The translations under genes were made by a program, and so were the position numbers. The notes under the pieces were generated by a model. The model was not told the DNA's origin and did not search any database. It worked only from the letters and a program-made list of their open reading frames with translations. 64,000 bases of DNA, from NCBI GenBank assembly GCA_023525715.1, contig CM042013.1:72384994-72448993 (forward strand). The letters run 5' to 3'. Below, one piece after another: positions 22,721-33,261 of the stretch. Within the stretch, counting starts at the first letter, position 1. Each line of letters begins with the position of its first letter. The stretch comes from Cichorium intybus. Lineage: Eukaryota; Streptophyta; Magnoliopsida; Asterales; Asteraceae.

Positions 22721-22804
22721 TATGAAATGATGTTATCTGAGGTCTACTTTTTATATATAATCTATGAAATGATGTTATCTGAGGTCTACTTTTTATATAT
22801 AATC
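22721..22804 (+). repeat. Tandem duplication, 42 bp unit x2
   Basis: The phrase starting tatgaaatgatgttatctga and ending ttatatataatc occurs twice in direct succession with no visible difference, so the doubling is recent. Confidence 0.9.
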
Positions 22805-23319
22805 TCTTTATGGTGGCTGAGACGTCACTTATGGGATTGCTTGAGAACCCCAAGAACGAAACGTGGAAGAAAAAAAACCCCAAGAACGAAAACCCCAAAA
22901 GAATACGATCGAGAGGAAAACGACAACCGAAGGACTTAAACCGATCGGCCCCAAACGTTTTCACCTTAAACACTCGCTCAAATTTATAAGAGAAGAAAAG
23001 GAACCCGTGCGGAGCACGGGGACCCACTCGTTAACAATCAAAACATATTGTGATTAAATGTGGTAAATGGTATTATGGTTATTAGTAGCGTTTTTATTTT
23101 ATAATTTTTTTTGTTGACCTAATGAAGTTAATGTGTAGGTTATGTTAATTTATTGTTTAAACTTAACTTTAAATTGATTCAAAATTTTCGTCGGCAATCA
23201 ATTGAAATAACATAACTAAATTATTTTATATCTTTTAAAATAAGTCATTTATTTTGGCAATCTTTTACATAAACACTCGGTCATTCTTGAAACATTATTA
23301 AATTACTAATCATTGAGCT

Positions 23320-23965
23320 TAGGGTGAGCAAAAACCGAGCCACAACAAAAATCCCCCGCATTAACCGAAACTGAACATGCGGTTTTTGCTTTTTATTTTT
23401 ACAAAAACCGTAAATAAACCGAACCACACCGCTTGTAGGAACCGAAGCGCAAACCACAAGAAAAACCGAACCGCACCGCTTATATTAAAATAATAATTAA
23501 TTGTATATCAGGGGCGGACCCAGGGGATGCCCGTGTGTGCACGTGCCCCTCCTGAAATTTTACCCCGTAGTGTAAAAAGAAATTATATATAGGTGCCCCT
23601 CCTGAAAAAAATTTTATATATAGGTGCCCCCGTGTCTATTTTTTCTGGGTCCGCCACTGTTGTATATAAATAACTATTATCTAACTATATTATATTGAAA
23701 GTTAATAAAAATTGTGAAGTGGGATTACGGATATACGATTACGAGTAATGTTAAAAAAAATCTCCCTTTAGTCGTTACCACTTCTTTTAAAACTGCAATA
23801 AAAATCGCATCAATAGCATGTGGTTAATAACCGCACCGCAACCAAAAAAACGAACTGCAAAAAACCCACAAAACCGCACCGCATTAAAAACCGCACTGTT
23901 CGGTTATTTTGTAGGAAAAACTGCATTTGCGGTTTGGGGTGTGGTTTTTGTCCCGTGCTCAATTT
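23320..23965. mobile_element. AACCG-rich hAT-like MITE, boundaries uncertain
   Basis: Both ends are rich in aaaaccg/cggtttt phrases (left tagggtgagcaaaaaccg, right ggtttttgtcccgtgctca), in inverted orientation. This text is common in small plant hAT derivatives. A clear 8 bp target duplication was not found, so the ends are approximate. It is interrupted by the MITE at 23509-23659. Confidence 0.45.
23509..23659. mobile_element. hAT-type MITE, 151 bp
   Basis: Terminal inverted repeats CAGGGGCGGACCCAG and CTGGGTCCGCCACTG are flanked by a perfect 8 bp duplication, ttgtatat, at 23501-23508 and 23660-23667. Inside, the phrase taggtgcccc appears twice. There is no coding capacity. It is nested in the AACCG-rich element. 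Confidence 0.93.
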
Positions 23966-24120
23966 GAACTTTTCATCGCAAGTTTGTTACTGTGATTAGT
24001 AAAATTTAAACATTGTTATTTTTCAATGATATCTAAATATGTTGCTATTATGGGTGAGATATTGAGATTTTGCAAGCCAATATATGTTACGTAAATTTCA
24101 TTCAAGTTGTTGATGCTATC

Positions 24121-24985
24121 AAACAACATGTTTTTTTTTAGACAAGTTTTTCTTACATTAAAGCTCATTTATAGGACACTTTTCGAAAAAATATCGATTT
24201 CAGCATTGAACTTTGCAAAGTTCACTAACAGAATCATATTTTGAAAAAAAATCACATTTACTAAAATATTTTTATATTATCTGGAAAATTTCATTTCGTT
24301 TACATTAAATCTCATTTATAGGATTTTTTTTGGAAAAAAAATTGATTTTAGCATTAAACTTTGCCAAAAAAAATCCATTAATACCATTGTACTTTAAAAA
24401 ATGATTTTTTTAAATCTCTTTTTAGATGATCTGGAAAAGTTTCAAATCTTTTACATTAAAGTTCGTTTATAGGACATTTTTAAAAAAAAATAGCATTGAA
24501 CTTAACACAAATTTTCATTAATAGCATCTTACTTTGAAAAAAAAACTTTTATTAAAATATTATTATATGATCTAGAAAAGTGTCATTTTTGTTATGTTGA
24601 AGCTCGTTTATAATTCATTTTTCTGGAAAACGATATCGGTTTTTGCATTGAACTTTACAAAAAAGTTCATTAATAACATCGTACTTTAAAAAAATGATTT
24701 TTTTTTCGAAATCTTTTTGTATGATCTAGAACAATATCATTTTTTTACATTAAATTTCGTTTATAGGACATTTTTCCAAAAAAATTGGCATTGAAATTTG
24801 CAAAAAAGGTTCATTAATAGTATCGTACTTTGAAAAAAAGACTTTTTCGAAGTCTTTTTAGATGATTTGGAAAATTTATAATTCTTTTACGTTAAAACTC
24901 ATTTATAAGACATTTTTCTGGAAAAAAAAAACTCGATTTTAGCATTGAAGTTTGTAAAAAAAATTCATTATTAGCGTTGTACATG
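24121..24985 (+). repeat. Degenerate tandem repeat array, about 140 bp unit, ~6 copies
   Basis: Each unit contains, in order, a ttacattaaa-like phrase, a 'cgtttataggacattttt' phrase, a 'ttagcattgaactttgc' phrase, a 'ttcattaatagcatcgtact' phrase and a 'gatgatctggaaaa' phrase. Units diverge by substitutions and A/T-run length. The same unit occurs in reverse orientation at 40635-40950. Confidence 0.8.
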
Positions 24986-25484
24986 TTTTTCTTAATATAT
25001 GATTTTTTTATTTATTAACCGTGTTTGTAAACTAGTTTATTATATATAATTTCCCCAAATTAATTAACACTAAGTAGGTCACTATGCCATCCTGCATGAG
25101 CTGGATCATCTTCTTAGGTCATATATATGAACATACGAAAAGTAAATTAAAAAAACAATGTAGGATGCCACGTAGGCTTGGTATCATCAGAATTTGCCTA
25201 TGCGGCCTCCAACTAGGCTTTAAAAAGGTGCTGCTTTTATATCATGTGATAATGGTGAGATGAATACATAGATTTCATACGGTTATTCTTTTTGGATGGA
25301 TTATCAAGATTTTTAAGATTTTTTTGATAAGATATTGTGAAATTTATAACTGTGATTTGTTTTTTGTGCTTTATGAAAATTTTCTTATTTTATTTTTACA
25401 GTAAATTGAAAATAATGCATGATGAAACAAAATTAAATATATCTCTTACAAAAAAAATAATGGTTTATTTGGGTTTGAATTTTA
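24986..25484. other. Intergenic, nothing recognised
   Basis: AT-rich; the short frame 25337-25543 has no recognisable similarity and runs into the MULE terminus. Confidence 0.6.
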
Positions 25485-25493
25485 TTCAAATAA

Positions 25494-25690
25494 GACAAAA
25501 CTTCGTAAATGGTCCCTGTAGTTTCACAGTATATCAATTTTAATCCCTAACTTTTAAAAACCTCAATAATGGTCCCTGTGGTTTCATTTTTAGATCAAAA
25601 ATGGTCCCTAAACCATATTAAATGACTAATTTACCCTTTTTATTTTCTTTTAGCAATTTTAATTAAAATTAATTACATGAAAAACAAAGA
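25494..25690 (+). repeat. Left inverted terminus of the MULE-like element
   Basis: About 195 bp, alignable with the reverse complement of 31675-31871 and ending near the taaaattaatt phrase. Confidence 0.8.
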
Positions 25691-25713
25691 GAATAAAGAA
25701 ATAAAATAAATAT

Positions 25714-25752
25714 CCACCACCCCCACCCCCACCCCCACCCCCACCCCCACCC
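25714..25752. repeat. Hexanucleotide microsatellite (CCCCCA)n
   Basis: About six units of a C-rich hexamer just inside the left terminus of the MULE-like element. Confidence 0.9.
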
Positions 25753-26070
25753 GCTGAAATGACCTTGACCTGGCTGTGTTGACTCGACCGGGACCTGCTC
25801 ACCGAGTCAACTCATCGAGTTGACTCACCCGGTGGCGGATCGGAAATTGGAGGGCAGGGGTTTGTACCGGTCGGTGCCTTAAGCTTGGAACCGGTGACGG
25901 TGTGGTCGGAATCAGTGGTTTAGGTGGTGAAATCGTAAGTTGAAGGTGGTCCTCTATGGGTTTCAGCTTCGTCGGATGGGGAAGCAGGTTGGGTAGAATG
26001 GAGATGCAGCGGTGATGGTGGCGTTCGAAGGTGGAGGAGGTGACGTTCACCGATAGTGGATCGGAGATGG

Positions 26071-26550
26071 TGTTAGGTGAAGTTTGAATTCAATTCAAAG
26101 TTGGTGAAGATTTTTTCTTAAATGTTAGGCATGGTTTTATTAGTCATATTTGGCTAGTAAATTGAAGGCTATATAAAGGGTGATGCACCACACCAAAAAC
26201 ACATCACCAAAAACACAAACACAATACATAGATAAATATATTAGAGATAGCCTTTTGTGCAGAGTCCAGTTTGGCAGCCAAAAGTGCGAGTGATATTTTC
26301 TTGTGAGTGGTCAGACTACAAGTGCAGTTTAGCCTTGTATGATTGTAGTGTTTTCTTGGTATTAATAAAACTCTCTCTCTCTCGTTCGCCCGTGGACGTA
26401 GGTCGTGATCCCGTGACCGAACCACGTTAAATATTGTGTTCCGATTTTACAATTTTAGTTTGCCGTTATTCTCCATTTTATTTCCGCGTGTTTTGCCGAA
26501 ATTGTTTATCATTTTTCGAAGTGCCTAACTTGTTTTGTTATATCCTAACA
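26071..26550 (+). repeat. 5' LTR of Copia-2
   Basis: Starts TGTTAGGTGAAG and ends ATCCTAACA. It contains GGCTATATAAAGGG near 26168, a good TATA box, and a CT microsatellite near 26370. Confidence 0.93.
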
Positions 26551-26679
26551 AACTGGTATCAGAGCTCCGGGTTTAAAGGAAGTCGTATCTCGCGTATGCT
26601 CTGTGGTTGCAGCTTAGTCTGATCTTCCACATCAGAAACGAGTTTTCGATTGGCCTTATAAAATATTATTTTTCGAGCT

Positions 26680-29600
26680 ATGGCTGAAGATGGGAAAGTT
26701 AGGATCGAAAAATTCGAAGGTCACGATTTCGGATTTTGGAGAATGCAAATCGAAGATTATCTCTACCAGAAAAAATTACACCTACCACTGTTCGGAATAA
26801 AACCTGAAACGATGGCGCAGGAAGAATGGGACTTATTAGATCGGCAGGCACTTGGAGTTATAAGGTTATCATTGGCAAAGAATGTAGCATACAATATTGT
26901 CAGTGTAAAGACAACCTTCAATCTGATAAATGCGCTGTCTAATATGTACGAAAAACCTTCAGCGGCAAATAAGGTTTTCTTGATTCGGCAGTTGGTGAAT
27001 CTGAAGATGAAAGAAGGCGGCTCGGTGACAGACCATGTGAATGAATTCAACTCAATAATATCAAGATTGATATCTGTTGATATTGGATTCGAAGACGAAG
27101 TCCAGGCGTTGCTGTTATTATCTTCGTTGCCTGAGAGTTGGTCCGGTACAGTAACAGCAGTTAGCAGTTCAGCCGGAGGTGCTAAGCTGTCATTCGAAGG
27201 TATTCGCGACTTAATCCTTGGAGAGGATGTGCGAAGACGGAGTGCCGGAGAATCTTCCAGTAGTCTCCTAAGTACAGAAGACAGAGGAAGAAGGTCCAAC
27301 AAAGGAGGCAGTGGTAGAGGAAGATCGAAGTCAAGAAAGAGAGGTGGTCAGAAAAACAGGACTGATGTTACCTGTTGGAACTGCAAAGAGAATGGTCATT
27401 TCAGAAATCAGTGTCCAAAGCCTTCGACAGACAAAGGCAAGAAGGAAGTCAATATGGCAGTAGATTCTGAAGATGATGCGCTCATTTGCTGTGTTGAAAA
27501 CTCAACAGAATCCTGGATCATGGATTCCGGTGCGTCGTTCCATGCTAGTCATTCCAGAGAAGTAATGCAAAATTTCCGGCAGTACAAAGGAAAAGTCAGA
27601 CTAGCAGACAACAAGAGCCTGGATATTACAGGTGTTGGGGATGTGGTCCTCAAGAAAACTTTAGGTACAGATTGGACTTTGAAGAATGTCAAGTTCATTC
27701 CTGACTTAAAGAGAATGTTAATATCCGTGGGGCAGCTTGATGATGAAGGTCACCATGTTACATTTGGTGATCATCAGTGGAAGGTGACAAAGGGGAATTT
27801 AGTTGTTGCTAGAGGACAGAAGCAGGGTACACTTTATATGGTGGAAGTTTCTGATGCCGAAGCACACGCTGTTGAAGAAGTTGGGGCATCTACTCTATGG
27901 CACCAAAGACTTGGGCATATGAGTGAGAAGGGAATGAAGATGCTAGTTTCCAAAGGAAGAATACCAGAGCTGAAGACTGTGAAAGTCGATTTCTGTGAGC
28001 CATGTGTTCTTGGCAAACAAAAGAAAGTTACTTTCAAGAAGGTTGGTCATCAGCCCAAGTCCGGGAAATTGGAGCTAGTTCATTCAGATGTCTACGGTCC
28101 CACTTCAGTTTCTTCAGTGGGAGGATCCCGATACTATGTCACGTTTATCGACGATTGCACAAGGAAGGTTTGGGTTATTTCTTGAAGCATAAGTCTGAAG
28201 TTTTCAGCACTTTCAAGAAATGGAAAGCTACTGTGGAAAATGAAACAGACTTGAAGATCAAGTGTTTCAGATCAGACAATGGGGGCGAATACAGTAGTAA
28301 AGAATTTGTTGATTACTGTGCTGACCAGGGAATCAGAATGCAGAAGACGGTTCCAGAGACACCTCAGCAAAATGGAGTAGCTGAGAGAATGAACCGTACA
28401 TTAAACGAAAGGGCTAAGAGCATGAGATTGCATGCAGGTTTACCCAAGATGTTCTGGGCAGATTCCGTCAACACAGCAGCGTATTTAATCAACAGAGGAC
28501 CCTCAGTCCCCATAGGGTTCAAGATTCCAGAAGAGGAATGGCAAGGTCGTGATATTTCTCTCAAACACTTGAAGGTTTTCGGTTGTGTCTCTTATGTCAA
28601 AGTTAAAGACTCGGAGAGAGACAAGCTAGAGGCAAAGGCAAGAAAATGCACTTTTATAGGCTATGGGTTGGATGACATGGGGTACCGCTTCTGGGATAAC
28701 CAAAATAAAAGGGTTATCAGAAGCGGGGATGTGGTGTTCAACGAGAAGGTCCTATATAAAGATGAACTTGCAGAGAGCTCATGCAGAAACAAACAACCAG
28801 AGGAAGCAGAAAATCAAGTTGAGTTTGAAGAGATCTCTGAAGATGACGTTGTGAAACCTATCAGTACTCCAGAGATAGGTGAAAGTTCAGGAAGCAGTGG
28901 GAGCTCTGATGTATATGGAGATAGTGGGAGCACAGATGACAGTAGTTCTGAAGACGGGGTTGCAGATGATGCAGAGACCTCAACTCCTACTGTTCGTAGA
29001 TCCACTAGAGTACGAAGACCTCCAGTCAGGTATTCTCCTTCAGCAAATTACTTATTGCTGACAGAGAATGGTGAACCTGAGTCTTATCCAGAGGCCTTAA
29101 GGATGAAAGATTCCATACAGTGGAAGAAGGCTATGGAAGACGAATTGAGCTCACTTGACAAGAACCATACTTGGTCCTTAGTCAAGCTCCCAGCAGGGAA
29201 GAAAGCACTGCAGAACAAGTGGGTGTTCCGGGTAAAGGATGAGATCGATGGCAGTAAAAGATACAAGGCACGATTAGTGGTCAAGGGGTTCCAACAGAAA
29301 AGAGGGGTCGATTATAATGAGATCTTCTCCCCAGTTGTGAAGATGACTACAATCAGAATGGTCTTGGGTATTGTAGCCTCTGAAGATCTCCATCTAGAAC
29401 AGCTAGATGTGAAAACAGCTTTTCTCCATGGCGACCTGGAAGAAGACATCTACATGGTACAACCAGAAGGTTTTCCTACAGTCGGTAAGGAAAATCTGGT
29501 GTGTAAATTGAAGAAAAATCTGTATGGATTGAAGCAAGCTCCAAGACAGTGGTACTTGAAGTTTGATAGCTTCATGCAGAGGAGTGGGTATCACAGATGT

Positions 29601-30625
29601 GAGATGGATCACTGTTGCTACTTGAAGAAATTCAACTCCTCTTACATCATCCTGTTATTATATGTTGATGACATGTTGGTAGCTGGATCCGACATGCAGG
29701 AGATCAACAAGCTTAAGAAGCAGTTGTCCAGAGAGTTCGAGATGAAGGACTTAGGGGCTGCGAAGCAGATATTGGGCATGAGCATAGCCTGGAACAGAGT
29801 TACCGGTACATTAAAACTTTCGCAAAAAAAGTACATCAAGAAAGTTTTAGAAAAGTTCAGCATAGCAGATGCCAAGGCCAGAAGTACACCTTGGGAAGTC
29901 AGTTAAAACTCTCAAAGAAGCAATCCCCAAAGACGGAAGAAGACAAAGAACAGATGGCTAAAGTTCCTTATGCATCTGCAGTTGGTAGTTTGATGTATGC
30001 AATGGTATGCACAAGACCAGATATTGCTCATGCAGTGGGAGTAGTGAGCAGGTTCATGTCAAATCCAGGAAAAGAGCATTGGGAAGGAGTAAAGTGGCTG
30101 TTACGCTACTTGAAAGGAACAGCTGAGATTGCCCTATGTTTCACGAGAAAGGGGGTAGTCTTAGAAGGGTTTGCCGATGCAGATTTGGGTGGATGTGCAG
30201 ATTCGGGTAAAAGCACAACGGGATACGTCTTCACAATCGGAGGTACCGCAATCAGTTGGATGTCTAGGTTACAGAAGAGTGTTGCTCTTTCAACCACAGA
30301 AGCAGAATACATGGCTATTGCAGAAGCAGCCAAGGAGCTTATATGGTTGAAGAATTTCCTATCAGAACTTGGAATGCAACAAGAGGATTGTGTACTGCAT
30401 TGTGACAACCAAAGTGCAGTTCACCTAGCAAAGAATCCGGTGTTTCACAGTAGAACGAAACACATTCAGATGAGGTACCATTTCATTCGAGAGTTAATCA
30501 ATGATGGAACTCTGAATCTGAAGAAAATCCTTGGAACGAAGAATCCAGCATATATGTTCACCAAGGTGGTTACCACAGACAAGTTGAAGTTTTGTATGAC
30601 TTCAACTGGCCTTCTAGAAGTTTGA
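26680..30625 (+). pseudogene. Copia-2 gag-pol polyprotein, two frameshifts
   Basis: The start at 26680 opens with a Tnt1-type gag (K-F-E-G-H-D-F-G-F-W). Then come a CCHC knuckle (C-W-N-C, G-H-F, C, residues 232-245), protease D-S-G-A (~282), GAG-pre-integrase (W-H-Q-R-L-G-H), the integrase core (D-V-Y-G-P; D-N-G-G-E-Y; N-G-V-A-E-R), RT (K-W-V-F-R-V-K; Y-V-D-D-M-L near 29660) and RNase H (D-A-D-L-G-G; T-E-A-E-Y; D-N-Q-S-A). The polyprotein is spread over three frames: 26680-28185, then from about 28172 to 29906, then from about 29891 to 30625. Each shift is explained by loss of one base in a short T run, near 28172 and 29889. All catalytic motifs look intact otherwise. Confidence 0.94.
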
Positions 30626-30722
30626 AAAGAAGGGATGGCAGGAACGAGAGAGATTGGAAAACCATTGCAAGAGTTGGACGGTAGAGAAAGACTACGTTGT
30701 TCAAAATCTTCAAGTGGGAGAT

Positions 30723-31202
30723 TGTTAGGTGAAGTTTGAATTCAATTCAAAGTTGGTGAAGATTTTTTCTTAAATGTTAGGCATGGTTTTATTAGTCATA
30801 TTTGGCTAGTAAATTGAAGGCTATATAAAGGGTGATGCACCACACCAAAAACACATCACCAAAAACACAAACACAATACATAGATAAATATATTAGAGAT
30901 AGCCTTTTGTGCACAGTCCAGTTTGGCAGCCAAAAGTGCGAGTGATATTTTCTTGTGAGTGGTCAGACTACAAGTGCAGTTTAGCCTTGTATGATTGTAG
31001 TGTTTTCTTCGTATTAATAAAACTCTCTCTCTCTCGTTCGCCCGTGGACGTAGGTCGTGATCCCGTGACCGAACCACGTTAAATATTGTGTTCCGATTTT
31101 ACAATTTTAGTTTGCCGTTATTCTCCATTTTATTTCCGCGTGTTTTGCCGAAATCGTTTATCATTTTTCGAAGTGCCTAACTTGTTTTGTTATATCCTAA
31201 CA
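30723..31202 (+). repeat. 3' LTR of Copia-2
   Basis: 480 bp, three substitutions from the 5' LTR. Confidence 0.93.
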
Positions 31203-31267
31203 GATGGGGGAAAGGTGAGGTCGCAATCGAGGCTGGTTTTTGGCTTCGTCGGGTGGGGAAGCAGATC

Positions 31268-31268
<1 letters not shown>

Positions 31269-31317
<49 letters not shown>
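31269..31317. repeat. (GA)n microsatellite
   Basis: About 24 uninterrupted GA units in the right half of the MULE-like element, beside GC-rich sequence. Confidence 0.95.
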
Positions 31318-31318
<1 letters not shown>

Positions 31319-31674
31319 GGCGAACAGGAGAGAGGAAGTGGTAGAAAGCAAAGGACGGCTTCGGTTGGCGGCATCGAAGTGGTTACCGGCGGCGGTGATT
31401 GTATGCGACAATGTAAGTTGGTCGGCGGTTGCTTGAGCTCGTGCGACAGAAGAGAGGGAGAAGGAGGATCGTAGCAGGTGGCGGAGGAGAGGAAGCAGCA
31501 ACGGTGGTGACCAGTGCACGCGGCTTGGCCGGAGACGTCAAAGATGATCAGAGGGGTGGAAGTGTGTTCGCGTAAGGGAGAAAGGGGAAAGAGGGAAGAA
31601 AGGCTGAAACGGGCTACATTTAGGGTAATGGGTTTTGGGTCGTGGGATGGGTTAAATGGGTTTTTATTTTTCAA

Positions 31675-31871
31675 TAAAAAATAAATTTTAGTTAAAATTG
31701 TTAAAGAAAATGTAAATGATATTAAAAAAGGTAAATAAGTCATTTCATAAGAATGAGGGACCATTTCTGATAGAAAATTGAAACCACAGGGATTATCCTT
31801 GAGGTTTTTTAAAGTTAGGGACTAAAGTTGAAATCCTATGAAACCACAAGGACCATTTATGAAGTATTGTC
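31675..31871 (-). repeat. Right inverted terminus of the MULE-like element
   Basis: Reverse-complement partner of 25494-25690, roughly 80 percent alike by eye, with shared boxes such as tagtccctaactttaaaaaa. Confidence 0.8.
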
Positions 31872-31880
31872 TTCAAATTA

Positions 31881-32711
31881 TAAGAGTCCACACGGAATTC
31901 TGAATGGTGTTTCTTGCATATAGCATCCAAATTCGACCGGTGGTTCTCTTTTTTGGCACCAACAAGGTCGTACATTAGCAGGCCTATATTCTCTTCTATG
32001 AAAAAGTATAACCAGGGGCAAAAATGTCATTACAAAGCATATAGGCCCTCATGAAGTATTGATGTACATTTTACAGAAAACCCCAACCAAAAATACGAAA
32101 TGAAATTGTATGTTGATATTTACTGCATACAAGTACAAATCATAAATCAATACATGGAGTATGATATCAAATGCTTCTTCTACCCGTATAACTCCCATAG
32201 TACTCCAACTTTGCAATCTTATCAGGTTCACCTATAGAAATTGAGCAACTTCCTTAAAATAAACCTCAATTATAAGAACATGGTAAGATTAAGATCACAT
32301 AATACTGGATATTTTAATATGATTTCATAAAACAACCTCTTCTGTTAATCACCGATGAAAACAAATATGTTACAAAAATAATAGCAAAAGTTATGCTAAA
32401 TCTTATCACCATTATACACACAAGAACACAATAACCACACAAAAAGACAACTAGTTGTACTAAACAAAGAACAGGAACAGTTCTGATGTCATATGGACTA
32501 AATTTAACCTCGAAACTGATACAATTTTGCATATGAAGTTATATAACAAATACTACAAAGGGATTAAGATGGTGCAAAATTTGTACCAAAATTATCAAAA
32601 TCAATATCTTAATAACAATGTGTTTTGAGCTAAATAAACGATCAAAGTTTCTGGATTGAAGTCCAAATTGTACACAATTTTGTTGTGTTTTCCGGTAGAA
32701 ACCAACATCAC
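31881..32711 (-). other. Region downstream of the NLR, possible 3' UTR exon
   Basis: Contains no recognisable protein gene. On the minus strand a good acceptor (ttttttgtttcag) ends at 32712, so the sequence leftwards from 32711 could be a 3' untranslated exon of the NLR. The short minus frames here (for example 32539-32760) match nothing I know. Confidence 0.4.
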
Positions 32712-33256
32712 CTGAAACAAAAAACAACGAAAAAGAAAATACAACTGTGTTATACCACAAATTAGAGAAAAGTTATACAATTGCAACCTATATAACAGTA
32801 AGATACAAGTATTCTTCTAATTCTTCCTTAAATAGAAACATAGCAAGTTAATGGCAAAAGTTGTCGAAAAACCAAAAAAGCTATTCGACTACTGCACTTA
32901 CAGTTTTCTTCTTTTGGTACAACTTTTGATTATAAGTTAAATAAATAAAATAAACCTATCGACACACAAAACAAATAAGGATAAAACTTGGTGTTGCTAA
33001 TACGTTGGGATACTTTTAAAAAGCAAGAAAATACAGAAATTGAACATTACTTGAATTGGAATATTGCATTTATCCGAAAAGAAAAACTAAAAGAATTTGT
33101 GCTATTTAGTTTATAAGGAAAGGCGTAATACCTATAAAATCTAAGGATCCTCTTTCACATATTTGACAAATTCGAATTGTAATAATATTATTAAAATTAG
33201 TGACCAGACTTTTAGTATTATGTAAGAGAAGGATGATAAGCAAGGAGATGACATAC
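32712..33256 (-). other. Putative 3' UTR intron of the NLR gene
   Basis: Six bases past the NLR stop codon the minus strand reads AAAAG|GTATGTC, a strong donor at 33256. A polypyrimidine acceptor ends at 32712. This would be a 545 bp intron after the stop. RNA evidence would be needed to confirm it. Confidence 0.4.
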
Positions 33257-33261
33257 CTTTT

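Larger units (their letters stand above)
17029..23030 (+). mobile_element. Candidate Helitron-like element carrying captured exons
   Basis: The left end reads A then TCTATATATTAATTTG, like many plant Helitron 5' termini. The right end has a GC-rich hairpin, CCCGTGC (23004-23010), loop GGA, GCACGGG (23014-23020), followed ten bases later by CTCG and then T. Canonical Helitrons end CTRR with insertion between A and T, so the end matches except for one base of CTRR. Inside are spliced-gene fragments from at least three unrelated loci (21381-21544, 21862-21991, 22505-22626), all on the plus strand and retaining intron borders, as expected of Helitron capture. No Rep/helicase was seen. An internal hairpin with CTAG near 21656-21687 could be the end of a second, nested copy. 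Boundaries are tentative. Confidence 0.4.
26071..31202 (+). mobile_element. Copia-2 (Tnt1-like) LTR retrotransposon, full-length, coding-defective
   Basis: 480 bp LTRs (26071-26550 and 30723-31202) differ at three bases. The target duplication gatgg lies at 26066-26070 and 31203-31207. Primer-binding site TGGTATCAGAGC at 26554-26565; polypurine-like tract AAGTGGGAG just before the 3' LTR. Gag, protease, integrase, RT and RNase H are in Copia order, and the gag opening is Tnt1-like. It is inserted in the MULE-like element, so it is the younger of the two. Total 5132 bp. Confidence 0.96.
25494..31871. mobile_element. MULE-like element with long inverted termini, split by Copia-2
   Basis: The left terminus begins GACAAAACTTCGTAAATGG. 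The reverse complement of the right terminus begins GACAATACTTCATAAATGG. Similarity continues for about 195 bp, including two 'ggtccct' boxes. A 9 bp duplication with one mismatch flanks it: ttcaaataa (25485-25493) and ttcaaatta (31872-31880). Long inverted termini with a 9 bp duplication indicate a Mutator-like element. Removing Copia-2 leaves about 1.24 kb with no transposase. The GC-rich interior contains a gcttcgtcgg(a/g)tggggaag phrase on both sides of Copia-2 in direct orientation. It could be a Pack-MULE with captured host sequence, but I recognise no protein. Confidence 0.82.

Noticed and set aside
22682..23057. Overlapping short frames on both strands near the Helitron-like end
   Set aside because: They arise from a 42 bp tandem duplication and purine-rich text; no family resemblance.
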